Source: Sapria himalayana (taxonomy: Eukaryota; Streptophyta; Magnoliopsida; Malpighiales; Rafflesiaceae). Taken from it: a stretch of 64,000 nucleotides of DNA. The notes beneath the pieces are model-generated. The model had not been told where the DNA came from. It made no database searches and saw only the letters and a program-made list of their open reading frames with translations. The position numbers and the translations under genes were made by a program. The stretch lies in NCBI GenBank assembly GCA_029783825.1, contig JAREIK010002415.1, positions 1,517,006-1,581,005 of the forward strand. Direction: 5' to 3'. Of the stretch, positions 1-11,945 are shown in pieces (positions within the stretch are counted from its first letter, which is position 1; each line of letters opens with the position of its first letter).

Positions 1-296
1 ACTTCCTTCATTAATTTTGCATCACAATGATATTTCATGAGTCCCAATGATTCTTTTTAGAAAACATGAAATTATTTTTGAGCAATGATGTTCTTTATTC
101 TTTTTTTGTCTATACGCGGTGGCACCACTCGACTCAACACCTTTCATTTTCCACCCTAGTCCCTGACTGCTCCACAAAATGATTAGGAAAAGTGAACACC
201 ACACATTCTCAACTTCAAATCCCATAACTATCGATGAAGAACAATCTTCAGATAGTAGTAGGATAGTAAAAATGAAAAATAAATAGGTCAAAATGA
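1..296. other. Unassigned AT-rich flank
   Basis: I see no recognisable gene, repeat or element end here. The open frames on the minus strand are short, of low complexity, and match nothing I know. Confidence 0.5.
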
Positions 297-686
297 TTGA
301 AGGTAGACAACAAGATAATGAATGGGACTAAATTTTGGCGAAACTCTCCAGAAAAAATATCATTGGAAAATGTAAAATTTGGCGAGTTTATCTTGTCATT
401 CTGTGAAGATATACAAAAAAAGGAGATGAGAAATATACTATATTCACACATAGAACCAAGAAATTATATTATTGCTATAGAATCTTATGCCAACCTTGAA
501 GTGAGAAATGAAAATTTTGGATTTATAAAAGGAATGTGGGTAGCATTCGATAGAACAACCATCAATCAACTATTGATTGCACAAGATAGAGAAGTTGAAA
601 ATAATTTAAAAAAGAAAGAAAATGAGCTCAACTTCCAACACAATGTCAATGATCTGATAGGAGAAAAAGGTGTTGCTATGGAGTGA
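297..686 (+). pseudogene. Athila-type accessory ORF, N-terminal part (putative plant transposon protein)
   Basis: This 129-codon open stretch has the motif FGFIKGMWVAFDRTTINQLL at about residues 74-93. It matches the 'x-V-x-F-x-x-x-x-I-N-x-x-L' core of the plant transposon protein family carried by Athila/Tat gypsy elements, whose role is not known. Family proteins are several hundred residues long, so this is only the front part. The frame stops at 686, and the family signature resumes in another frame near 805-1112, which means the gene is broken by at least one frameshift or stop. The true start is uncertain because upstream codons are open. It lies in the same orientation as the duplicated block that follows. 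The assignment is by motif recognition only; no search was possible. Confidence 0.6.
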
Positions 687-765
687 CAAAGAATACTTAT
701 GTGGATATACCTCAAGGGGAATTAATGGAGCAAGCTAAGGTGTGGTTTTACTTCTTGTGTTTGGT

Positions 766-1655
766 GATGCAACCCTCATTGTATCTTTCAACATGCAGCT
801 AAGATAGGAAAATACTATTATATGCTCAAGTCTGTATGAAATTAATATTGAAAAGATTATCGAGAAATCTATTTTGGATTATCTAAGAGGGGGATTCATG
901 GGTCATATAATTCACCTCTTTATCATCTCCCAAATATGCAAAATGAATGGCTTGGAAGTCTGTCAAGAGACCGATGGAGCCTTCCCAATGATGTCAACCT
1001 CATGCTAAACATAGTCAAAAAAGAACTAGTCAAGAAGGGGAAGAAAATGAATGAAGGAGTAGAAATAGAAGAGAGAAAAAATAGAAAAATAGAAAGAAAA
1101 GTTGGATCACCATAATTCATATGCTTGTTGATGTTGTTGTAATAGAGGAGACTAAAAAAATAGAAAAGAACAAAAACATTGAACCAATCATATCCTCAAC
1201 AAAGCCAAATCAAACAAGAAAATAAGGGAGCATGAAAGAAATCATGACTTTGTTGTTGTAGATGGAACAATAGTGGAAAGATAGAAGTGAAGTACTAATA
1301 AAAGAGATCAAAATAAGGGACACTTACAATTAAAATGAGCTCTAAAAAAGAGAAGGCTACAAACAATCCCTCAAACAAATCTTGCAATAAATTATAAAAG
1401 AAATAAAAAATAGATATGGCATATGGAGGAAGGAGCTGAAAAAAATAGAGAAGATTTTCATGGACTAAAATAGGAGAAACAAAACAAACACTTCAAAAGA
1501 ATAGTCATCTCCACGACTTATCAAGAAAAACAACATGGGTGGGCATTATAAATTCAGCAAATAAATCACAATCCTTAATATGATTATACTCTTATCATCT
1601 TTGTTTGTATTCTATTAATTTCTATGATTTTTAATTGATTTGATGGATTAATGAA
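766..1655 (+). pseudogene. Athila-type accessory ORF, C-terminal part, copy 1 of a tandem duplication
   Basis: The stretch 805-1112 is open and contains INIEKIIEKSILDY followed by GFMGHIIHLFIISQIC. These match the 'inVgkiIe-x-I' and 'flPhLITxLC' segments that follow the motif of the preceding ORF in Athila-type accessory proteins. A charged, lysine- and glutamate-rich tail follows to the stop at 1113-1115. The remaining part (1116-1655) is A-rich and has no open frame of note. The whole block is repeated immediately downstream with a period of about 0.89 kb. This copy keeps the longer open frame, so copy 2 is the more decayed. No start codon can be assigned. Confidence 0.55.
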
Positions 1656-2565
1656 TTATGCAACCCTCATTACATGTTTCAACATGCAACCAAGGTGGTA
1701 AAATACTATTGTATGCTCTAGTCGAAGAGTATACAACTAATATTGTGTAGATTATTGAGAAATCTATTTTGGATTATCAAAGAGGAGGATTCATGGGTCA
1801 TATGATCCACCTCTTTCTCATCTCCCAAATATGCAGAATGAAAGGCATGGAACTCCACTAAGAGATAGATGAAGCCTTTCCTAATAATGTCACCCCTCAC
1901 ACTAAACATAGTCAAAAAAAAAAAAACTAGTCAAGTAGGGGAAGAAAATGAATGAAGAAGTATAAATAGGATGGGAAAAAATAAAAATGATTGAAAGAAT
2001 AGTTAAATTAAAATAGTTTAAGATGCATGTTGACGATGTTGCAATGGAGGATACTAAAAAAAGAGAAATGAGCAAAGAAATGGAACCAATTAGATTCTCA
2101 AAAAAAAAAACAAATTAAACAGGAAGAAGACAATAAAGCATGAAAGAAATCAAGACTTTGCTGTTGTAGATGAGACAATAGCAAAAAGATAGAGATGAAA
2201 TGCTCATAAAAGAGCTCAAATTGAGGGATACCTACATGCAAAATGAGATCTAAAAAAGAGAAGACTATATGGAACAAGTCCTCATATAAATCTTACAAAA
2301 AACTAACTAACGATATAAAAAAATAGAGATGACATGTGGAGGAAGGAACTGAAAAAAATAAATAGGATTTTCATGGATCAAAATAGAAAGAACAAGATAA
2401 CATCTTCAAAGAAATTGCCCCCTCCACAACTTATCAAGAAAAGCATAAATAGGAAATCTAATTTCAGCAAAGAAATCACAATCTATATTATGATTATACT
2501 TTAATCATCTATGTTTGTATTCTATTAATGATGATAATTTTTAGTTGATTTGATGAATTGATAAA
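1656..2565 (+). pseudogene. Tandem copy 2 of the Athila accessory ORF block
   Basis: This block repeats 766-1655 nearly in register. Both begin with a 'gcaaccctcat' segment and share 'ttcatgggtcatat', 'tctcccaaatatgca' and a run ending in a 'gatttgatg' segment. The reading frame equivalent to GFMGHIIHLFIISQIC is still legible around 1790-1840, but it has in-frame stops and small length changes. The poly-A run at about 1914-1926 has expanded relative to copy 1. This is a non-coding relic. Confidence 0.6.
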
Positions 2566-3475
2566 TTATTATAGCTAGTGGATGATTTGTGTTATTAATG
2601 TTTGGAGAAGTATATATCCCTTTGCTCACAGATAAACAAAATTCTAAGTATGAGGGAGTTATTAGGCCTACAATATATCTATAAATTAGGCCTAATATGA
2701 ATGTGATTTCAATAGTTATGAATGAATGCATGTGCCAATTATGAGGTTTTATCACAACTTAGAATTTTGGAGGCTTTGACTGAAAAAGAAGAAATTAGAA
2801 GCAAAACAAAGTGAAAAAAGAGCCAAATGTTAAGGTCACAAGATTACATTCTAGACGAATGAAAATGTGGTTGCAGGTAATTGAGTCATGACTATATCTT
2901 TGATAGACTTCAAGCATGAAAAGTCATGACAATTTATTTCTGAAGCTCGACATTCACACTTTGTGACCCTTTTACTAGTCACGATGCCAAATAGACTCAA
3001 TGAACACTAGTAAAGTCATGAAAATAGAAGATATGTGTTGATAGTAGTTATTTGGTGGCAATTGCCTTATGTAGTTACGACCCTACTCTTCAATCACAAC
3101 ATATCATGCATTCATGACAATTTTTAGTCAATGACATTACTCATACATCTTGATTTTAATACCTAGTCATGATACCATTTATTTAGTCATGATAATATAT
3201 TGTCAGTCCACCTTTTCTCTCAGTCATGGATACATTTCATAAGTCATGAGACAAAACTCTTCTAAGCAACATCATTTCATGCATCACAACACTATTTCTT
3301 AATTACAACAACATACCTCCATCTTGATACTATTTGTCTTGTCGTGACATAACCAAAGCCAATATGCACAATTAGAGTACCCTTATCTTTCCGATCATGA
3401 GAATAGATTGACAATAACACAATAGGTTGCCATAATTTATTTTTAAATTATAGATATTAAAAGTCGAGAAGGGTG
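2566..3475 (+). repeat. AT-rich tract with dispersed GTCATGA motifs
   Basis: No open frame of note is present. The heptamer GTCATGA, or close variants (AGTCATGA, GTCACGA, GTCATGG), recurs many times between about 2880 and 3350. The same theme recurs inside the neighbouring Athila LTRs and in the coding repeat at 6.1-6.6 kb. It may be the variable repeat region of an Athila-type element. The spacing is irregular, so I do not call it a satellite. Confidence 0.4.
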
Positions 3476-5700
3476 TTGTAGCTTTTTTGTGTCCTCTAAT
3501 TTTATTGGTTAGGTAATGTCTCAAAAGCTCATTAATGAGAATATTTTATCAATAGAGATCTATAAATACATGAGTCATACAAGTAGTAAAGAATACTTTC
3601 ATCTAGATATTGAATCCATAAGAATTGTTTCAATAGTTTATAAATATTTATACTTTTGACTTTCTAAGTATCATACCTACAAAATTAACATATGATTTCC
3701 TCAAGTTTCACAGTGAGAACAAACCAATGAAATCACCTCACGAGGATTGTCATCATCAAGTGAATCACAACATACTCACACATGTCCCAATGGTTATTTA
3801 TCATTATCCTCATTGATAATGGTGCAACTCTCACACTAAAGTTGAAACCATTAGAAGAATATTCTCTATAATATTCATCCTAATCAAGAACTTATTCTTT
3901 TTAGACATGTATAATGGATTAGTTGGTAAAATAATTTGTACTTTTGGCTTCGTAAGCATCATACTCACAATGATTAATATACCTAAATTTTAGATTTTAA
4001 TATATAGGTTTATCTCATATATCAAAATCAAAAAAAACTATCACTTTCTCTCTATCATATGTGTGAGTGAGCCTCATGGTTTTACCTATCAATGTCTATC
4101 ATGATAACCTTGCAAAAACAACCTAATAGTCAAAACCTTAGTTAAACTTCTATTTAATCACTCATCCATTAATTTTGTAACAGAACTTTAATAAAGCACA
4201 TCCATTAATATAAAATCAATATCAAATTACATAATATAAATTATATAAACCCTATACCATATATTACTTTGATAAATATTCCCAAATATATCCTACAGAG
4301 GGGGGGTTTAAAAGTCTTTCCCTCTAACTCTAGGGATTAGCATTGTGTCTTGCATCCCATGCTTGCTTATTGAACTCCTATGGAGTGCAGAATTTCTTTC
4401 TAGAGAATGGTAGTTGCATCATAGTTTTGTTTTTTGTATGTAGGGAAAAAAAGAAATATGAAAGATATCATGAATTTCTTTTTCTTCCACTTTTATACTC
4501 AGGCGATTCTACATTACTTTAAGTAAGAAGATATGGCTTTTAGAAGAAAGTCATAACTTTGGAATTTATCTCTTAACCTTGAGATCATGACATTAGAAAA
4601 TGGCCATAAATCTGAAATATATCATAATCTTTCTGCTACATAAAACTCATGACTATGGGAAATAACTATGCCTTAGACCTAACATCTTTATAATATAAAA
4701 TCATGACACTATAAATTAATCATAACTTTGTGCACCTGTCTTATTATTCTTCATAAAGGGCCATATCACTAAAAGAGACCACGACATTGTGAATAACCTC
4801 TCATATTATTATATGACTATGACACTATTAAATAGCCATGGCAATGAAATAGGTTTATTTTGATCATTATATGGCTCTGATGCTATGTAATAGCCACAAT
4901 ATTAAGGTCGTTCATGTGTATCCTTTAGCCATGATGCTAAGAAATGACAACGACACAAAAATTACCTTTCATATGTCTAAGTGCCTAGAGTGTTGTGAGC
5001 GTTCATGGTACTAGCATTCACTTCTCTCATATATTATATTATCATAGTGCTACAAAGATTTCTTGACATTTAAAATTTGTCCATATATAAAAGTTGTAGT
5101 TTTTCCTTCTTTTGAGGATAAGAGTCTTGACATTGTGAAATGTTTGTACTTGAGAAATATTATATGTAATATTTTATGTCCCAAAATCACAGTTTTGAAT
5201 AATTATTATAGCTTTGGCCTAACTAGTTTTGGCTCTATAATTTTTTGTAGCTCAAAAGTCATAATGCTAAGAGAAGATTATGACTTTTAGTAGTAGTGGG
5301 GTACTTAGTTACAATGAAATAAAATTAATATCATAGCCATTTAAAATTTTTGAGATTAGTATGTATTAGACTTCATTATAAAATCACAACCTTGAAGAAT
5401 GTATTGCATAATAAAAATATTGTACTCGTGAGTTGGTAGGATCTTTGACATACAAAGATTGTCATGACCAATTAGGTAGAGTTGTGACTAAGAATAGATG
5501 TAGAAACTATACAATACTTTATACTCTACCCCTCAACCAAACATCTCCAAAAAGCTATTAATTTCATGATTATTCATTAAAATCTATCAAAATTATAAAA
5601 TAATAAAATAAATCCATAATTACTTAATTTTTATGGTATCATAACAAATCATCAAAATACTTAAGAATATTTGGTAGTTTAAATACAAACAAACTAACAC
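3476..5700 (-). repeat. Athila-type LTR, copy A (3' LTR of the 3.5-11.9 kb element)
   Basis: This segment is homologous, in the same orientation, to 9496-11945 and, in inverted orientation, to 31411-37296 (less a hAT insert). Shared landmarks include the 'aattttattggtta' end at about 3495, the 'gattaatata' segment at about 3980, the G-run and 'gggattagcattg' tract at 4300-4350, and the 'gtggggtact' block near 5295. At the high end, just outside the LTR on the minus strand, lies a 'gttattgctcgag' segment typical of the sequence before Athila 3' LTRs. Relative to copy B it has lost an internal part near 3640. Both boundaries are approximate (about 10-20 bp), and I found no convincing 5-bp target duplication. 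Confidence 0.7.
4560..5300. repeat. Degenerate ~57-bp tandem repeats inside the LTR
   Basis: Between about 4560 and 5300 the LTR is built of imperfect units of roughly 55-60 bp. Each has a 'catgacactat' or 'catgatgctaa' core followed by 'aaatagccatg' or a variant. The equivalent region of copy B (about 10800-11600) and of copy C, in inverse complement, shows the same phrase, so the array was present in the ancestral LTR. Unit boundaries are blurred by point changes. Confidence 0.5.
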
Positions 5701-6140
5701 ACTAAACACTTACTCATTCTCGAGCAATAACTTCTCTCTGCATGACAAAACAAATCTTCAATATGTCTAAGAAACTCAATGGCGAGGTTTGAGTGTCATA
5801 TGGTATAAGAATAATTAAGTAACTTCAAATATTTATATCAATATAAATATTTGTCATGACATACAAATATTAGTGTGTGTGTGTTTATTACAACATACAT
5901 ACAAAAAAAAATTGGGTTTGCTACCAAGCAGCGCTACATTTAATGTCTATAGCTAAACCATCAAAATATTTATTTCTCCATCGAATATCTTGAAATTTCA
6001 TGTTAGTTTCTTAGTATATTATTTTACTTCTTTTTTGTTTATTTCTTCTTTCAATCTCACATAAGCTATACTTGTTTTTTGGGTCTTTAATCATTGCATG
6101 TCACAACTTTAGTTAATATCATAGCTTCTTTTACTATGTT
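5701..6140 (-). other. Athila internal region next to the 3' LTR
   Basis: This is non-coding internal sequence of the minus-strand Athila element. A (GT)n-like stretch lies near 5873-5883. On the minus strand, the stretch 5705-5760 resembles the polypurine-proximal segment before Athila 3' LTRs, but the G-rich polypurine tract itself has decayed; in copy C it survives as TTGGGGGC at about 31400. Confidence 0.4.
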
Positions 6141-6600
6141 GGCTTGTCACTTTTCTTCTTAGATCCTCAAAGTCATGGCATTGAATACAATCAGACATTT
6201 TATTTAAGCTTTCCATTTTTTTCTTCATAGATCCCTAAAGTCATGGCATTGAGTACAATCATAACTTTGTCTTGAGCTTTTCCTTGTCATATCTATTATG
6301 TAACTCGAAAGTTATAGTATTATGCTTAATCTTAGCTTTGTTTTTAAGCTCTTGATTAACTAATTCATTCTGTATCACCAAAGTCACAATGTTGTGCATA
6401 ACCATGAATTTGTGTTCAACCTTTCCTTGGTTATTTTTTTTGTGTAACACCAAAGTCACGGAACTGTGAATATCAATGGCTTTTTCTTTAATCTTTTCTT
6501 TGTCATTTTTTTTCTATACTCCCAAAGTCATGATGATGTGCACAATTGTAGCTTTGTCTTTGATTAGCTCTTTTGTGATTTTTATCTTAGTCTTGCCTTT
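6141..6600 (-). repeat. ~72-bp tandem repeat, once coding on the minus strand
   Basis: About six imperfect units of roughly 70-75 bp contain 'caaagtcatg' or 'caaagtcac', then 'gcataacc', 'tttgt' and a 'cttttcctt' segment. On the minus strand the period is close to 24 codons and gives a repeating peptide of the type 'hNxVTLVIQ...ELxNKAKxK'. This is open from 6259 to 6459, for example HNIVTLVIQNELVNQELKNK. It stands where reverse transcriptase should follow the protease of the gag-pro relic. It resembles no polymerase domain. Its function is unknown. Confidence 0.55.
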
Positions 6601-6884
6601 CTTAATTATTCTTTTAGCTTCCTTGGAGCTCTCAACATAAGATTCCTCCAATGTCCTGGCTTCAAAGAATGTCATGATCTCATAGTCATCTCTCCTTGTT
6701 TTCTTTTTTTTTCCACTCCAAAATGGTTCTTCCTCATTGTATTTCTTGTGTTCATCACTATCAATGCTCTAAAGTTTAATTTTTATTCATCTCCTTCATC
6801 TTTATCTAGCCAATATTGTTCTACAAAATCATTCTAATGGAAATATACTTTTGTTGTATTGTACTTTAGAAGAGATTGTCTATT

Positions 6885-9025
6885 TTCCAATACTCTATCA
6901 TCATCATCATCTAGACCTTGCAAGCCTTTATAAATATTAAACTTTACTCGTTCATTGCTAACATAGAAAGTGAAATCCCCTTTTTTGATGTCAATAAGGG
7001 CTTGTTCCATGAAAAAAATAGTTCTCCAAATATTAACTATGCATAATTATTCTTCTCTATATACAATTCAATGAAATCTGCAAGAAAAATAAAGATATCC
7101 ACCTTAGCTAATTTATCTTTGATAATTCCATCCAGATGCTTGATAGTTTGGTATAGCATTTAGAGTGAGAGATATTGAAATAATTTTTATAAAATTCAAT
7201 CTTCACATAATTGACAATAGCATAAAATTAATATTTAATCTCAAGTTGCATAATGCATTCTAAAATGTATGATTTCAAATAGTGCAAGATATAATAAGAC
7301 TTTTGAGGTCATTTGATTTACTAATAAGTTTTCTTTGAATAATTATATTACATTTCCTCATCATATTCATAGCCCCATACATCTCCAACTTCCTCTTACT
7401 ATTCATTATGTCTTTCACTGATTTTAGGTAGTTTGATATTTGAGCTATTATTTCGGAAAATATTATATGTACTTCTAACTTCCAAAATATATTGAAAAAC
7501 TTCTCAATGTGTTCATCTAATTCTCCCTTTCTAAACCATTGTGGAAATAATAAATTCGTCAAAATTTACCTTTAGCTTGATTTTGACTCATTTCTTTATC
7601 AATGTAACTTTGCGCAACCTTCGTTTGCTTTTCTATTTCTTTGTTTCCCACATTCACATCTTTAAGTGAGATTTAGCCTTGTACTTTTTCTAGAGTTGTG
7701 GTTTTATTATGTGTCATGACATCATATCCTTTATTCTTTGAGATCTCTTCACTAGGAGCCATGGCTTCCTAAAAATTTTAGTCATTGTTACAACTTTTGG
7801 GAAAGTCATAGCATTATCAATTTCAAAAGTTTTAGAATTCTCTTGTTCAATATAGTGCCTTTATAGCTCTTTTCTACTACTGAGCAATATAAAGAAAAAA
7901 TTATTTGGATTTGTTTCAATATCACTTGGTAGTTTATTTACTCCTTTTGCTTTCATTGATAATACCAATTGTCCTATTGGACCCCTCTATATTCTTCATC
8001 ATCAAACTAATTTGATCCAAATTCTTCAAGTACCCACATCCAATTTTCTTGGGTATCCTTCTACTTTTTCAATTCTACTAAGATAACATATAGACTTTCT
8101 TCCAAGGTTATCTTCTCTTTTCTTCATGATGGTTAAAAATTAAAGATTAAATTTACTTTAATATTATAAATCACCACATTATTCCTAATATTTCACAAAG
8201 ATTGCTTAATATTTTTCATCCCATGCTCATGGCCTCCAAATGAAAACTTCTTGTGATTTTTCACATATGGATGGTAATGCATTGAGATATTGTTGTTGCA
8301 TCTAAACATATGTTGTTTTATTATATTTTTTTGGTTTCTTCTATTTGATAAATAAGATTTGCATCCACTTATTCATGCAAGTATAAAATTGCAATCTCCC
8401 TCAATACTCTTTTCTTTTACTCTTGGGTGTCAGACTTCCTTAAAAGAACTTTCATCTATACTTTAATTATGATGAACTAATCTAACTCTAACACTCTTTT
8501 CATAAGTTCTTTTTCACTAGAATGGACTCTCCATGTGGTGATTTATTTATAATGGACTATCCAGTGGTCGTATCAATAATGTACCTCAGCATATTGTTCA
8601 GCCCACTATAGAAAGTTTGGGCATAAAACTACAACTCAAAACCATATTGAGACATCTTCTCAATAACTTCTTAAAATGGTCTCAAGTATCATATAGAGTC
8701 TCTTGCTCATCTTGTCGAAATTATATTTTCTCACTCTATAATTGAGATATAATTTGATGTGAAAATAATTTAGTGACAAATACTCTCACTAGTTTATCAT
8801 AACTCTCAATGGAGCCCCAAGATAAACATTAGAAATTACTTCATGCCTTATCTCTTAATGAAAAAAAAAATTAACATAACCTTATTGTATCGAAGCTGAC
8901 ACCATTTTTTTTATCAATTCACATAGCTCCAAAAGTATAATGGCATGCCCATTAGGATCCTCCAATTCCATTCTATTGTACAAGTGTTGTCAAATAAAAT
9001 ATATCAAACCCAGCATCAACTCAAA
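6885..9025 (-). pseudogene. Athila-type gag-protease relic (Ty3/gypsy)
   Basis: Read on the minus strand, this covers the gag capsid (retrotrans_gag) and aspartic protease of an Athila-type element. These normally build the particle and cut the polyprotein. In order: EDPNGHAI near 8940; a capsid segment with GSIESYDKLVRVFVTKLF near 8760-8810 and 'FKKLLRRC' near 8660; the gag tail PIGQLVLSMKAKG near 7940-7985; then open codons 7562-7275 with FFNIFWKLEVHIIF and DIMNSKRKLE, the segment before the protease; and a decayed protease with ALCNLRLNINFM (the DLG-like triad lost) and ALIDIKKGDFTFYVS near 6925-6990. Many stops and shifts show it is dead. Reverse transcriptase, RNase H and integrase are absent, so the element was probably non-autonomous or deleted. 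Confidence 0.8.
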
Positions 9026-9474
9026 ATAGTTGGCTTTCACTGATTATAATCAAGTGCCTAAATAACTATTCATCATCACTAGTCTTCAATTGTCTTCCTA
9101 GGTATGGTGATGGATGGACTATTAGATAGATTTCTCATTACCACATTTGGATGCTTTGTTATTATCAATTTTCTTCGAAGGTTCTTTATTAGCTTTTTGA
9201 TTGACAATTATTCTTCTAGTTCTTTTGATTTTTGAGTCTAGATGGCTTAGCTTAGTCCTATTACTTCAGCTCATAAAAGGGTACTTAAGAGAAAAAAAAT
9301 GAAAATGATACAAGTAAAAAGTAAAATGCATATATCAACTTCCAAACAAATTAATAAGACTTTTCATTTTAATTCGAAAAGATTTATCAAACTCAATGCT
9401 ATCTAAACTACTAAAAAAATTGTTATTTTATAAGGATAATTATTTCAATCATGTTGACATACTAAACTAAATAA

Positions 9475-9492
9475 TTCCTAGAAACACCACCA
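9475..9492 (-). other. Decayed primer binding site (tRNA-Asp type)
   Basis: On the minus strand the sequence TGGTGGTGTTTCTAGGAA sits just inside the LTR copy B boundary. It differs from the TGGCGCCGTTGCCGGGGA-type site of Athila elements mainly by C-to-T and G-to-A changes, as expected from cytosine methylation decay. Its position marks copy B as the 5' LTR and fixes the element's orientation. Confidence 0.55.
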
Positions 9493-9495
9493 AAA

Positions 9496-11945
9496 AGTTA
9501 TTAAGACTTTTTTATGTCACTTAATTTTATTAGTTAGTCAATATTTTACAAGCTTGTTAATGAGAATATCTCACAAATAGAGATCTAGATGAGCATGAGT
9601 CATATAAGTAGTCAAGAGGACTTTCATCTAGATATTAATCCCATAGAAATTTTATCTGCAATTTGATTATTTAACAATGAAACAATCAATTTCTAGTAAA
9701 ATAAAGATTTGGATTGTATGATGAATCTTAGATCTATGGGCTTATACATTTAATTTATATGATATTTGTTCAAATTGGCTTAGATTATATTATATTTTGA
9801 CACAAAATGAAGGTTGAGATATTATACAATAATTTCTTACCCTAACAGCATAAAGGTAGTTATTACCATTGAGGAATTCTCAATAGTAGTTCTCTCATTG
9901 TTGTTCTCTCAATACATCACTATCAAGAGAACATATCATTTTTACTTGAGAGTTATTCATAATCTCATATCTTTTATACAACTTTATCAATTTCTCTCTT
10001 GATAGTTGTTTTATATGTACACTTTTATTCTTTGACCTTAGGTACCATAAAAACCAATAATTAACATAGTTTGTAAGCATTTGAACTTTTAGTTTCATTA
10101 TTACCATACTAGCATAATTAACATATACTTCCCTCATGTTTTACTAATGAAAATCATACAAGTGAAAGTAGTTCATAAGGGTTGTCACAACTAAAATCAT
10201 TCATACTTTTAGCTTTGTAAGCACTAAACTCACAATGATTAACATATCCAAATTTTAAGTTTAACATATAAGTTTGTCTTATATTTCACACTTTGAAGAG
10301 CTGTTGCTTCCTTCATGTTGTATTAATGAGTGAGACTTATTGTATACCTATCACCATTTACCATGATAATCTTTCCCAAACCTACTAATAGTCAAAATAA
10401 TATATCAAGATCTATTTAGTCACATGCCCATCAATGTCCATAACATAATATAAATCAAACACATCCATTAATGTCAAACTAGTGTCACATCACATAATAT
10501 AAATTGCACAAATCCTAAACTACATGCTATTTTGATAAATATATCTAAATATAGCCTAGAAAGAAGGGTTTGAGAGTCACGCCCCCCAACTCTTCAAATT
10601 AGCATTGAGTCTTGTATCTATTACTTTCTTATAGAGCCCCTAGGGAATGAAAATTTTTTTTCTAGGTTTTGGTAGTTACACTGTAGATTTTTTTGTTGCA
10701 TATGGAGAGGAGAAAGAAAATTGAAAGATATACTAAATTTCTCTTTCTTCTATTTTTATACTCAAATAATTTTATATTACTCTAAGTAGGAAGTTGTGGC
10801 ATTGAAAAAAAATCATCACTTTTTTCTTTTATCTCTTAAGCTTGAGGTTATGACATAGAAAATGGCAACAACTCTAGAATTCATCTCAATCTTTCTGTAA
10901 CACAAAGTTGTAGCACTGAGCAATGATAACAACTTGGATTTAATGTCTCTATAATACAAAATTGTAGTACAATGAAGTAGTTATAACTTTGTGCATTTAT
11001 CTTTTTGTTTTTCATAAAGTACCACAATGCTAGGAAAAGTTGTGACATTGTGAATGGCCTTTCATATTATTATATAGCCATGACTCTGAAATAATTATGG
11101 CATTGGTATAGATCTTTCTTAATCATTATATGGCTATAAAACTATGAAATATTTGTGGCACTAAGAAGGTATATCTTGTGTATCATGTGCCCTTAATGTT
11201 GAGAAATGGCCTCGATACAAAAATATCTTTCTTATGTCTAAGTGTCCATGATGTGAGTGGTCGTGATACTATCTTTCACTTCTCTTATATATCATGTTAT
11301 TGTGGTTCTACAAAGATGCTACAACACTAACAATTAGCTTATATATAAAAGTCATACTTTTATCTTTCTTTGAGGATGATAATCATGACCTTGGAAAAAG
11401 ATTATGCTCGAGTAATGTCCTCGATAATATTATGTCCCAAAAATCACGATATTGAATAATTGTCATAGCTTTGGTTTGAATAGTTTAGCTATGTAATTTT
11501 TTATAACTCAAAAATTATGATTTTATAAAAAGGTTATGACTCCAAATTAAAACTATAAAACTATATTAAAGATAAAATCGTTGCACTAGAACATGACCAT
11601 GACTTTTAGCATCGGTGGGGTACTTGGTTACTCTGACGTAAAATTAATATCATTGTCATTTAAATTTTTTAAGATAAGTATGGTTGACTCCATAATAATA
11701 TTATAACCACAAAAAATATATCATACTGTGGAATGATCATGCTAATGAGTTAATAAGGTTGTGATGTACAAAGATTATCATAACCAATTAGGTAGGGTTT
11801 CTGCCAAGAATGTATGTCAAAAAAATATAAGACCTCTGACTCTATCCCTCGGACAAACACCTTAAAAAATATATTGATATTATGATTATTCATCAAAATA
11901 CACCAAAATTCCAAAGTCATGAAATCAATTCATAATTTTTGTTAA
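9496..11945 (-). repeat. Athila-type LTR, copy B (5' LTR of the 3.5-11.9 kb element)
   Basis: This is a direct-repeat partner of 3476-5700. It shares 'aattttattagtta' at about 9523, 'agagatctagatgagcatgagtcat' type sequence at about 9579 (compare 3556), the 'cccccaactctt' tract at about 10580 and 'ggtggggtact' at about 11616. It keeps an internal segment (about 9640-9760) that copy A lacks but copy C has. The outer end (high coordinate) stops short of the terminal 60 bp seen in copies A and C, probably by deletion, so no target duplication can be read. LTR length of about 2.4-2.7 kb fits Athila-like elements. Confidence 0.7.
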
